Source: Hypomyces perniciosus
Taxonomy: Eukaryota; Ascomycota; Sordariomycetes; Hypocreales; Hypocreaceae
Assembly (NCBI GenBank): GCA_008477525.1
Contig: SPDT01000010.1
Location: 2,046,001 to 2,110,000, forward strand
Direction: 5' to 3'
DNA length: 64,000 nucleotides
Shown here: one piece after another, positions 1 through 10,081 of the stretch
Layout: every line of letters starts with the position of its first letter
Position numbering within the stretch: position 1 is the stretch's first letter
Translations under genes and position numbers: made by a program
Notes under the pieces: generated by a model
What the model was told of the DNA's origin: nothing
Seen by the model: the letters and a program-made list of their open reading frames with translations, nothing else
The model's database searches: none

Positions 1-2782
1 AATTTCAACCTTATCCATGCATTTACTATGGGTTCAAAATTTTGATGAGCTTTTTATATTATTGATCAGTCTGACTGAGGCCTGGCGCAAGTGCACCAGC
101 ATGGCCTTGGGTTGATATAAATCCAATTCCGCTATGAATCCAAATTCAAAGACTCAAGCTGAGACTGCCTGCAGTAAATCCTGATACGTGGCACAGGGAC
201 TAAAAGGCTACTGGGTGTTCTAGAAAGCCCTGGAGTATAATCTAGTTGTTATGCTATTACATAGGCCTTTCAGAAGACTTCAAGAAACGGGTTGTATGCT
301 AAAAAATGTACAAGGTCACTTATCCACGTATCTGTGATGGGTCTACATTTTTGCTGCTAAATGTTTAACTTGTCATATATGCTAATACTTCATAAGGTTT
401 GTGGAGACATAAGGAAAACTGACCAAACGATCTCCATGCAGATTACCCTGAAATTTGAACGTTTCGATTACTCAAGAATGGCTGTCTTATAATAATATCA
501 ATAACCTATCAGTGGAGATTCCGATGGCCCACAATAATATAACCCGGCACTTGTTCTGCCGCTTGTTCCACCACCTGGTCATCCTCATTGCTTCTTCCCG
601 CGTCAAAACTCCGGGGCTTAGGATAGGCTGGTCTTGAACGTGCGGTTTTATTGTCAGTAGCAGCCTATCATTCTGCTAGTGGAGCCAGGAGGCGACAATG
701 CTGTTCTAACGTTGCTGATCGAAGGCAACAAATTCCTTCGCCAGCTCGAGCCTGCGCTGTCCCACTCACATATGAATAACGGTGAAGTTCCTTTAGCCCG
801 TCTAAGTCGTTAAGATCACCACGAGGGTATGAGTAAGTGTGTGGATCACTATTGGTAAGCATGATCCATGTAGTAAATCGCCGCCTCAGCCGTTATCCCA
901 GGAACTCCGTACGTACCTTTGTATTCCGTGGTCATATATTATATTTGGGGTCGTCATGCTCCACTTTGTGGATTATATCCATGGGTCTACCCACTATGTA
1001 ACCGTTCGATACCCTTGACTTTGGGTTCGAATAGCGAAGCATCATCTGTGGATGAAAGAGGTTGGCAGGCGTTTGGCGACAGGGGAAAACCAGGATCAAC
1101 GTGCCAAGGATTATTAGCATATAGGTATGAGGATCTACTCTTACCGATTTACCCTGCTAGACACTCATACTAGTACTCAGTATATAGTACATATATATCG
1201 CGCTGATCTACATAGTTTCTCCGCTTTTGATTAGTAATAGTTAGCTGTTATTGTATTATTGCTATGGCTTGCTAGTATCCTATATAGACCTTTGGTATAA
1301 ATTGTTATAGGCAGGCAGTTCCTCGCAGCTTGACTTCCATAAGCCTTTGAGTTTAATAATTAAACTATAGATTCCATTCAGTGTACTCAATATATGCTTA
1401 TCCTATTAGGTTGCTTTCATAGTAGTAAGCCACTTGGCCTATCCCGAAGTGGGAGGACCTTATCGGTATATGGCTGACTATAGCTAGTGCTGAGGTAGGC
1501 AGACTGGATTCTATTAGTACTTCGCAAATTGCTGTATGTGAGGCAGCCCCTGCGCGATCTAATGCTCGCTTATTCTCGACCATTATTTATGGTCAGCATC
1601 TTGCTAAAGCGAGACCTATGAGAACTACTAGGATTGAACTTTTATAAGCAAGGCGATGGAAGCTGGAAATTCTACGTTAATAATGGTGACGGAACTGTTC
1701 AGGGAACTTGTTATCAGAATCTTGTCTCGCAAAACTGTGTTAACGAAAGGGCGGCTGTGCATTGGGGTGAAAGTCTGGTCTGTTACAGCTATATTTGCCA
1801 ACCATAGCCTGGAGGTCCGTCAGGGGAGCGAAGTTATCAGGCAATGAGAGATTGGGAAAGTCTGGGAGAAATCAACTACCAGGAAGCTGGCTGTGAGTAT
1901 GTGAGGAGAGTGAAAGGTGATAGAGGGCAAGTGGATTGCAAATCTAGATCTGGCGAATACAATGGTAACCATATCTTCGTCTAACATGAGCCGTCTGCTA
2001 AGAAGCCATCCTCAATCTGTACCTCTGGCTGGATCTTGTTTCATGCCGGCCACGCGCTTGGTACCAGTTTATGGTAGAGGGTTGTATAGGGGTAATATAT
2101 TGGCAGGAGACTGGGGCGTTGTGTGATCAGTTCAACCATCATTCTCCCGCACAACAAGTAGTTCAGGTGACTGTTGTGTGTCAATGACTATACAACACTC
2201 GTCGTAACAGAACCAAAGCGTCAACACACACAAGCGGTGTGAAATGGGGAGAGCTTAGAAAATACCGTTTGCCTAAAGGCTGTCGTCTATTATTGTTCTG
2301 GTCGAAAAACCAACCGGTGCGAGAAAGTGAAGCGCTTGAGTCTAATGGGATGCGAGGATTGCCTACTCATAGTTGGTTTTGAGTTCGTTTGAGTGACTCT
2401 TTGGGAGTTTTTAGCCTTTTGACTAATAGATACGGCTTTTCTTATTCCTGAGTGATCCAATAGTAGGTATACTAGGAATCATCTGTAGGCTCAATTTTAT
2501 ATCCTCAACGCACACTTGCATTGCCAGATATTACAGGGTAACCTCAGGCCTTGGAAAACCGAACGCCGAACCGATGATGTCACATCACGTGGGGTAAATT
2601 GTCAGCCGCATGCATCATGCGATTTCTCCATCTACTCCACCAAATAGCAACACAAATCCACATCTACGGATTACTACATTGCTTGTTACGTCGGCAAAAC
2701 GGCATGATCGATTGAGCGTGGAGGTCCTCTCCATCAATTGAGTCTTGATATCGCCCATTTCTTGATCCGGACGGACATCACG
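1..2782. other. Left intergenic region without an intact gene
   Basis: I see no gene with a credible start, length and family resemblance here. Open frames are short and have no recognisable domains. Base composition is moderately A+T-rich with many TA steps, which would fit an old mutated segment, but no terminal repeats or transposase motifs are visible. The only coding-like stretch is described separately (1441-1984). The last few hundred bases before 2783 are presumably the promoter and 5' leader of the AIM18-like gene. Confidence 0.5.
1441..1984 (+). pseudogene. Possible decayed coding remnant, unidentified
   Basis: On the plus strand a frame open from about 1435 to 1650 is followed, in another frame, by a stretch from 1643 to 1984 that is interrupted by one TAG near 1807 and ends at TAA 1982-1984. 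The second part reads like a secreted protein, with several cysteines and aromatic residues, for example GDGSWKFYV and GTCYQN. The frame continues with similar composition across the TAG. I do not recognise the family. It may be a broken small secreted protein or a chance open frame, and the shift between the two parts could hide an intron. Low confidence. Confidence 0.2.
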
Positions 2783-3952
2783 ATGCTCCGGCCAACAGCC
2801 CTCCGGACGGCTCTCCGGACCTCCTCGTCCTCCTCCCGGTGCCAATGCCGCCAGCTTAACCGTCATCGCACCCTCTTCTCTGGCCGAGGCTCCTCCCGCG
2901 CAACGCAAGACTTCGACCTCAACAAACTCAACGCCGAGCGCCGCGACTACGAGCGCCATCGCACCGCCTTCCTTGCCGCCGGTGCCGCCGCGGGCATTGT
3001 CTCCTTCATCTACACGGCCTGGAAACTCAAGCAAGCCATCGACCTCCAGGGCGAGAAGGAAAAAATCTCTGTAAAATGCGACGCTCCTCCCATCCCCAAG
3101 GAGACGTTCAAGACCGAGGCGGGCGAGAAGCGCAAGATCGTCGTGCATGATGAGGAGGGCAGGGTGGTGGTTCCGACAGGGAATAGTGTCGTGCCGGCGT
3201 TTCCGAGGACAATTGATGTGAAGCTGCCGTCTTCGGGCACGGATGCGGAGAGTTCTATTGCAGCAAGCATATCGGACCATCAGGGCAACGAGTTTACCCT
3301 CGTGGGATTGGGTATGCGGACCGTGACGTTTATCGGAATTCAGGTGTATCTCGTGGGCTTCTACGTTGCGACACAGGACATTGCTCAGCTGCAGCGGTAT
3401 CTGGTTAAAAAGATCAACCCAGGCGCCACAACGCTGATACCCGCTGAGAAGGACGCCCTGCGGAAAGCCCTGCTGGATGCGACAGAAGGCGAAGAAACAT
3501 GGGACTCCCTTCTGCGGGAAGCCGGATGCCGCAGTGTTTTCCGCATCACGCCTGTTCGGGATACCGATTTCCACCACTTGCGGGACGGCTTCGTGCGAGC
3601 CATCGCCGCGCGATCGCAATCCAACAAGGCATACAACGACGAAGCCTTCGGCGCAGCAATGAAGGACTTCAAGGCCCTTTTCAACAGGGGCTCAGTGCCC
3701 AAGAAGCAAGAGATGCTGCTATGCCGCGACAAAGCTGGCAGCCTGTCTATCACGTACAGCACGGGCAAGGGCAAGGATCCTACGAGGGAGATTATGGGCA
3801 CGGTATCGGATGAGCGGCTGTCGAGGCTGCTGTGGTTGAATTACCTGGCGGGAAGCAAGGTAGCGTCTGAGCCTGCGAGACAGAATATCATTGAGGGGGT
3901 GATGGAGTTTGTGGAGAGGCCGGTGGGAACGGTTGCTGCTCAGGTGGTGTAA
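2783..3952 (+). CDS. AIM18-like mitochondrial protein (chalcone isomerase-like fold)
   Basis: Single-exon gene of 389 residues from ATG 2783. An in-frame start-type codon at 2738 is less likely because the sequence from MLRPTALR onward is a typical mitochondrial presequence rich in R, S and T. Residues about 60-85 include a hydrophobic stretch (AAGAAAGIVSFIYTAW), suggesting an inner-membrane anchor. The C-terminal two thirds match the chalcone-isomerase-like domain of yeast Aim18/Fmp22, with landmarks YLVGFYVAT, the arginine-rich FRITPVRDTDFHHLRDGF and a terminal segment involving LNYLAG. In yeast the family lies in the mitochondrial inner membrane and binds haem; it is not a plant-type chalcone isomerase. 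It stands alone, convergent with the glutaredoxin gene downstream. Family assignment is confident, molecular role is not. Confidence 0.85.
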   Translation: MLRPTALRTALRTSSSSSRCQCRQLNRHRTLFSGRGSSRATQDFDLNKLNAERRDYERHRTAFLAAGAAAGIVSFIYTAWKLKQAIDLQGEKEKISVKCDAPPIPKETFKTEAGEKRKIVVHDEEGRVVVPTGNSVVPAFPRTIDVKLPSSGTDAESSIAASISDHQGNEFTLVGLGMRTVTFIGIQVYLVGFYVATQDIAQLQRYLVKKINPGATTLIPAEKDALRKALLDATEGEETWDSLLREAGCRSVFRITPVRDTDFHHLRDGFVRAIAARSQSNKAYNDEAFGAAMKDFKALFNRGSVPKKQEMLLCRDKAGSLSITYSTGKGKDPTREIMGTVSDERLSRLLWLNYLAGSKVASEPARQNIIEGVMEFVERPVGTVAAQVV

Positions 3953-4291
3953 AATGATAAATGGGAGCATTTTATGAATTGTATATGTATATGTATACTA
4001 GTACCAAAAGGATGGCACTGTTGTGCCTATATTGAGATAAGGATAGATAGAACCACTCAATGATGAACATTCAGGTGACGATTTCTTTCTATTTCGTTCT
4101 CTTCGACAACGACGACCCTATTCTTAATCCCCACCATTGGTTGGACTCTATCTCATCCAATCTATCGCATGACGTGCCATCATCATCATCATCATTTATA
4201 ATTTCGGCCTGATTCCGAAAAAGTGGACGAAGAAAGTATCATCAGCCCTTTTGCGCCATCAATTCTCTCCCCTCGCATGAAATATCGGTGC

Positions 4292-4805
4292 TTACGCCGC
4301 CAATGCGCCAGCCTCCTTCAGCAAGCCCTCCAACTTGTTGTCCTTGAAGAGCTTCTGCAGGTCCGAGTTGCCGCCAATGTGCTTCTTGGAGAAGAAGATG
4401 TTAGGAACGCTGCGCTGGCCGCTGATTTTCTCGAGGGCGTCTTGCAAGTCGGAGCCATCGTCTGGAGCAAAGTCAGCTACAATTATCCAAGGGGCGAGGA
4501 GGAGGGAAAGGGACGACGTACTGAGCTTGTCCAGCTCGAAAGCGGTGTACTGGGCGCCGAGTTTGTCAAGTGTCTGCTTGGCGGCCTGGCAGTAAGGGCA
4601 CCACGACTTGGAGAAGACGACTGCGAGACGCGCGCGCAAGAACGGGTTAGTTACGGACTGGACTTTATATGATGGAGCGCGCATAGTGTAAGTATGACAT
4701 ACCGACGGCGTTCTCGTCAATGAGCTTTTGGGCCTTTGCGCTCGCCATGGCTAAGTTTTCAGGGTTCCGTACGGATGTAGAGAAGAATGAGCGGAAGAAG
4801 TTCAT
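4292..4805 (-). CDS. Dithiol glutaredoxin (CPYC type), three exons
   Basis: Exons read 4805-4703, 4620-4522 and 4461-4292 on the minus strand, with introns 4702-4621 (GTATGT...CAG) and 4521-4462 (GTACGT...CAG) that keep the frame. The product has the thioredoxin fold signature VVFSKSWCPYC with the dithiol CPYC active site, then the cis-proline segment SVPNIFF and the glutathione-binding GG (HIGGNSDL), so it should reduce disulfides and deglutathionylate proteins with glutathione. Two in-frame starts exist. ATG 4748 gives a 104-residue cytosolic-length protein. ATG 4805 adds 19 residues (MNFFRSFFSTSVRNPENLA) that look like a mitochondrial presequence, recalling yeast GRX2, which makes two forms from one gene. 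I report the longer form. Confidence 0.87.
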
Positions 4806-5443
4806 GAGGAGAATGAAAGAAACGATAAGAGTGAGAGTGAGGGGGAGGGGGAGGGATATATAGTAAGTATGGGGTGTGGTTGCGTAGGAGAGAAGATATA
4901 TCAATCTACCTATGCGACTATTTGTCAGTATTGCGACGCGTGAGAGGATAAGAGGAGGGGCAAAGTGTTGGAGATTTGTTAGTGCTACGAAGTACTATAG
5001 GCACGGAGTACACAGTACGTGCTACTTAGCGCTGCAGAAGCTGGGGTCCTTAACAGCCGTTGACAAATACCATACCTGTGCTCCTGTACTAGTAGTTATT
5101 TATGGATGCTAATTATTGAAATTATTGGAATATTTGTATTAGAGATGATTATTTATCCCATGACTTTAGGTGCTATTAATAACCAACGGTCATGTCAATT
5201 TGTCAAAGACGCAAAGCCGAGGCATATTAAAGTGCCTGCCTATGGCATTTTTCGGGACTGGCATAACGTCATTGTGGCGCAAATCGTGCTGAGTAGTAAT
5301 CAGAAATCAACAGCCGCCGAACACGTGACTACTTTAGTGCCGAAATGTCAACATAGAGTCGTTCACCATCTCCTCTAAAATCTTCATCTTACCAGTTACG
5401 GGTTAAAGCGTCCCGCCTTTGCGGGGTCCTAAAAAGGTGCAAA
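4806..5443. other. Divergent promoter region between glutaredoxin and BTB genes
   Basis: No gene seen. The region holds the upstream sequences of two divergently transcribed genes. A purine/pyrimidine-biased tract lies just upstream of the glutaredoxin start (about 4825-4860). A copy of the recurrent CACGGAGTA-type motif occurs at 5002-5010 next to AGTACGTGC. Confidence 0.5.
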
Positions 5444-6329
5444 ATGGATATGTCAACAGAAGCGTGAGTTTGTATCCTATTATCTGCGCTCGATTATGTA
5501 CTGTACGAGTGAAGCATTCAGCTGAATGTAGCCTAGTATCGCCTCATCTGCTCCCTTCCGATTCCTCGTGGGTCCCAATAAAAAGGAATTTACCATTCAT
5601 TCTGCTCTCGTGGCGCAACAGTCTCCCGTTCTCTCGAGACTAGTAAATGGCGAATTCAGAGAAGCCTCCGACAAGTGTGTCAAATGGGGGTCTGTGGACG
5701 AAGATACATTTCTCAGGTTTTGGCAATACGTCTATTCTAGGGATTACGATGCTGCCGCCCCGGAAATAATATCCAAATCGACCTCGAAGGGTGTGGATGA
5801 ACTATCGGAGAGTTCAACAGATTCAGAAGTCGATAATGCTGCATCCATTTTTAATGCACAAGCGCATCCGTGGAACAAGCCTTCGCCGAAAAGTCTAACA
5901 AGACGAGAGTCCCAGTGGAATAAGTTCCAGGAGTTGAGATATCATCCTTCTCAAGTTTTGTTTATTTTCGTGCCTCGCAAAAACACCAGCGCGCTTGAGG
6001 ACTATACGAATGTCTTTCTCTGCCATGCACGACTTTACGTTTTCGCAGAGTGCTATGGTATTGACAGGCTAATGTGGCTCTCCCTCTACAGGTTACACCA
6101 AACTTTGGTCACTTTTACACTATTCAAAGAGAGGGTTAATGATATAGTGGCGCTAGTGGACTATTGCTATAGGGAGTTGGTTCCAAAGATACTAAGGGAA
6201 CTCGTTATCAAGTATATGGCCTGCAAAGTGGAGGAGTTATGGAAGAGCGAGAAATTCAAGGAGCTTGTGGAGGTCCATGGTGAACTGCCAAGAGATTTGA
6301 TTGGAGCCATGTTGGTCAGACTGGATTGA
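5444..6329 (+). CDS. BTB/POZ domain protein, two exons
   Basis: The frame from 5568 has no ATG at its head, so I looked for an upstream exon. ATG 5444 opens a 20-nt exon, GTGAGT at 5464 is a consensus donor and CTAG at 5533-5536 a good acceptor; joining 5444-5463 to 5537-6329 keeps the frame and yields 270 residues. Residues about 12-70 are a BTB/POZ domain of the fungal type: FRFLVGPNKKEFTIHSALV, then SPVLSRLVNGEF and DTFLRFWQYVYSRDY. The remainder matches the usual layout of fungal single-BTB proteins, a helical region in which YGIDRLMWLSLYRL is the typical landmark. BTB domains mediate dimerisation and often recruit substrates to CUL3 ligases, but many fungal ones have no known function. 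No second domain is visible. Confidence 0.75.
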
Positions 6330-6536
6330 TTCATCACCTACATTGGCTTTCTCACTAGAATGTGTCATTTTGGCGTCACCGAAATTGGTGGTCTCTTTGT
6401 CAAGGTTCTAAACCATCATGGCATGCCTGCAGACGACATGGTGTACACCAGCGAGAATGGCTATGAGATGTTCAATCCGCTATGGCAGAAGGCATATGCT
6501 ATATACATTTTGTTGAGGACATACCAACTCCGTTGA
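6330..6536 (+). pseudogene. Coding-like tail in frame with the BTB gene, unidentified
   Basis: Directly after the BTB stop (TGA 6327-6329) the same frame stays open for 68 codons to TGA 6534-6536 and reads like a conserved globular protein, with VTEIGGLFVKVLNHHG and ENGYEMFNPLWQKAYAIY. No start, intron or BTB-like feature links it convincingly to the upstream gene. It may be the broken end of an unrelated enzyme lying between the BTB gene and the aldehyde dehydrogenase, or a short ORF from ATG 6360. I cannot name the family. Confidence 0.35.
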
Positions 6537-6645
6537 ACACTAGGCCTCCCTAGATCAACACGTTGGAAACACCAGAGTCCATTCTCTCGGGCATCACTTA
6601 CAACCCACCAAAAACGGACAAGCAGCGAACTAATAGTACAGCCAT

Positions 6646-8217
6646 TCAGTCAAACACCTTCTTCCAGACCCACAGACTTGTGGAGTTTGTGAACAGTTTG
6701 AAGCCTTCAATGCCCCATTCCCTACCAAGACCACTCTCCTTGGTCCCCCCATACGGCGCAACGGGTGCCAGGTCAAAGTGAGAGTTCACCCACACACTGC
6801 CGGCACTCAACTGCCGGGCTATCTTTTCGGCTCGTCCAACGTCCTTGCTCCAAACCGACGCACCAAGACCAAGGCGTAGGGAGTTGGCGCGGTCAATAAC
6901 CTCTTCCTCCGCGGACCACTTCAGAATCGGCACAATAGGACCAAAGGGTTCCTCGACGACGATACGGGAGTCATCGGGGGGGTTGTCGATGATGACGGGC
7001 TCGGCGAAGTAGCCCTTGGTCGACTCGCGGATCTTGCCGTCCAGCGCGGTTTGCCAACCGGCCGTCTTGACTTCCGAATACATGTCCTTGACCAATTCAT
7101 ACCTATGGACAATTAGCCAATCGTTTTTGTGGAAGCTCCATAGTCTCGGGCTACTCACTGCATGCTGTTCTGGAGCGGCCCGACCAGGACGCCAGGTTCG
7201 AAACCACCTCCAGTCTTGACATTATTCTTTGTGTACTCGACCATGGCTACTTTAAACTGATCATAGATCTTCTCGTGGACATAGATTCGCTTGGCAAGCA
7301 TGCAAATCTGACCCGAGTTCAGAAAGGCCATGGTGGTAATCTTGGGGATGCACTTGGGGATATCCACATCCTCACAGACAATAAGGGCATCGTTACCCCC
7401 AAGTTCAAGCGTGCATCTCTTCAATGTCTTGGCGCAGCTTGCTGCTACACGCTTACCAGTAGGGACAGATCCGGTGAAGGAGATCATATCAATGTCTGGG
7501 TGCTCCGTCATCCAGGGCCCGAGGGCATCGTCGCCGCTGAGAACCTGGACAACACCAGGCGGGAAGATCGACATGCCCAGCTCAACCATCTTCATGTTGG
7601 CATACGGCGTGTATGGGGAGGGCTTCACGATGATGGTATTTCCCGTCATCAGCGCGGGGCCGATTTTGCCCAGGCCGAGAAAAATAGGCCAGTTCCATGG
7701 CACGATGGCGCCACAAACTCCCAGTGGAGCAAAGGTTGCGTAGATGGTGCGTTCGTCGTTGTCGTCGAGCACCTCATCCTTGAGCTGCATGGTGGCAAAA
7801 GTCTTCAGCCACTGAACTGACATGTCAAGTTCGGTTTTGGCGAGACTCTGAGGCTTTCCCGTTTCCATGGTGTCGAGCTTCTCGAGCTCCCCACGGTTCG
7901 CTTCAATAACATCTGCATAGGAGAGAAGGAGCTTGGCCCGTTCCTCAAACGTCGTCTTAGACCATGTCTTGAAGGCATTGCGGGCGTGTTTGACAGCAGT
8001 GTCTAGATCTTCCTTGGTGGCGACCGGGACCTCGGGGAGAGGCTCTTCAGTGGCAGGATCAATTGCGTGACGGGTTTTCGCCGTGGATTGGAATTGGCCA
8101 TTGATGATGTTGCCTTTGTAAGACTGGGTTTTTGTCAGTAGATGAAATGGGCGCCTAGATTTTAGAAGCACCAATCCCCTCTAATACACAGACCTTGATG
8201 TCAATGGTTGAGGCCAT
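6646..8217 (-). CDS. NAD(P)-dependent aldehyde dehydrogenase, three exons
   Basis: Exons 8217-8194, 8123-7159 and 7102-6646 with introns of 70 and 56 nt give 481 residues, the normal length for the ALDH superfamily. Landmarks in order: VPWNWP (about 149-154, the conserved asparagine for the oxyanion), GSVPTGKRV of the nucleotide-binding loop, the general-base glutamate in TLELGG (about 248), the catalytic cysteine in NSGQIC (about 282), EEPFGPIVP, and the C-terminal PYGGTKESGLGREWG. All catalytic residues are intact, so it should oxidise an aldehyde to the acid; the substrate cannot be read from sequence. The tiny first exon encodes only MASTIDIK. Related fungal enzymes occur both in housekeeping and secondary-metabolite settings, and nothing adjacent indicates a cluster. 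Confidence 0.9.
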
Positions 8218-9301
8218 GGTAACTGCGAGGCTGGGAGAACGAATACAATAGCTGATGTATAGAAGTTTTATTTTATCGTCTCATGAGCCTAATGAAATAG
8301 CTCGGGCGCAGCATTCATGAATAGTTAGGTTGCTGGATGATTCGACTCAAAGCCCTTTATATATGCCTGGATGTTCCATCACTTCTCGAGGCAATATTGT
8401 TACCTTACCCTCAGACTAAGTTGCTACACATATCATATATCACGCAGTTCAGCTGCATCGCCAAGCATCTGTCGGGTTCCTCGGGTATGTTAGGACAACA
8501 TCGTCCTTGGACCTTTTCCCAGCCCGTCGTTACATCAATGTCCCTTGATAGAGGTCTAGATTCCTTGGCTGCCTTAACAGTTGTATCATAACAGATTTAA
8601 TGTTAAATATCCCCATAATTCCAAGGTTGATATTTGTAATAAGTGCGCCTTTGCATTGTTTTGATCTCCCGATCCCGGCTCAGCTGAGGAACGGATATTA
8701 TGGCTGGCCAATTGCATAGACCCAGCACCCGGAATGCGAGAATGCAACCAACAGGTTTGTCCTACCTTGCCCTTACCATACTAAATGCCTATCGTGCGGG
8801 GAAGACAGAGTTGTTGCCCTCTTCGAGTCTAGAGTCAAGTGAGTATGTCGTGATGAGGAATGTTTACGTCAGTGTTTCCCCATGGCTAGAGACTCTGGGG
8901 AAGAAATGCAAGCCTCGCCTTGTCTTGGTCCTGACTTAGTCCTGGCACGCCCAAAGACGGAGGGCCCCAATCAAACTCGCTCGATGCCTCTTGTCATAGG
9001 TTCTGAGATTGCGATGTTGCAGCACCCCACTTGTCTGCAGGAGGCCAGGATAGACATGGGGCTGTCTTCAGTCGCGATGTTGAGGCCAGGCGAGGCGAGG
9101 CGAGACTTTATCAAAATGACGTAGCAAAATGGTTCTGTATGTTAAGGTATGGAGCAGTGTCCTCCTGTAGCAGAGATTGGACAGCCTCTGCATGAGGGTC
9201 TCATGCTTGAGAAGAATAGGACAAGTGCGTGTAAGTCCAAGGCAGGATACGAATACGACACGATATTCAAGGAATGGTATGACATGCATCTTTCGAGTAT
9301 G
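8218..9301. other. Intergenic region upstream of the aldehyde dehydrogenase
   Basis: No gene supported. Short open frames on both strands have no recognisable features. A small GAGGCGAGGCGAGGCGAG repeat lies near 9090-9107. The last ATG before the UBL-BAG gene is at 9299-9301. Confidence 0.5.
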
Positions 9302-10081
9302 GGGCGATCGATCGCTTAAAAGAATATTATTGCTGGTCCCCATTTGGACGCCTCAAAGTGACGTACCTTATCGCATCGACCCAAAGATCTGTTTTGGGTT
9401 ATCGGCTTACAGGGGCGTCCCAACTGGGCAACAGCGACCTTGAGTGTCTTCTTCATTTCCTTTTTTTTTAATAAATTCTCAGAAAAATCTTTCTTCCTTT
9501 ACCAACTTGACGCCATTTCGAACATCGCCAGGCTTAAACTGCACAACCCTCTCAGCGTGCTCGCGATCCTCGTGACCCATCACATCTCCTTCAGCGGGCT
9601 GCTTGTGGTTCTCCTGAGCAATCAAAGGCCACTACAACCCCACGCATCCAATCACCAGGCCTCCTTGCGCCAGGACTCCATAATTCCGTCCACATCAGGC
9701 GAATCTTTTGCAGCAGCCATTCGTTTCGCTGGCACGACTCAGCGACCTGGTCCAGCCCGAAGCCAGCCAACGGCATCCAACACACGTCAAAACGCCGACC
9801 ACTCATAGTCACGACCGCGCCGAACATTTTCGGATCGAGCCTCCTCTGCCAGCTCGAGCCCCGTACGACGAGCGCCGCTTCGGTCGGGGCCGTGATCGAA
9901 TCGTTTGCCTGGCCACAGGTTCGCGACCCACAGGGCAATTACTACCTCTACCGCACCGCCGCTTGCTCAGCCTTGCTTTCCGCAACCCCGCGATCTTCGC
10001 TGCCGAAAAAAGAACAAAGACTCGTTTCGTCCCGTTTCGTTTCGTTTCCGTTCGTAAGGTGTCCTTTCCCCAAGGGCCACC
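9302..10081 (+). promoter_or_regulatory. ATG-free leader of the UBL-BAG gene
   Basis: Reading every base from 9302 to 10291 on the plus strand, I find no ATG trinucleotide; about fifteen would be expected by chance in 990 bases. The stretch is CT- and CA-rich and contains a T-run near 9461-9469, as in fungal promoters and leaders. It ends in GGGCCACC just before the TTG at 10082, which is a near-ideal initiation context. The depletion of ATGs suggests a long scanned 5' leader under selection against upstream starts. The transcription start cannot be located by eye. Confidence 0.5.

Noticed and set aside
2615..3619. 334-codon minus-strand open frame opposite the AIM18-like gene
   Set aside because: It is the antisense shadow of a GC-rich coding sequence; the plus-strand frame has clear family landmarks and the minus frame has none.
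9440..9808. Open frame that appears to start with Met at 9440
   Set aside because: The codon is GTG, and there is no ATG anywhere in this interval; no family features, so treated as leader of the UBL-BAG gene.
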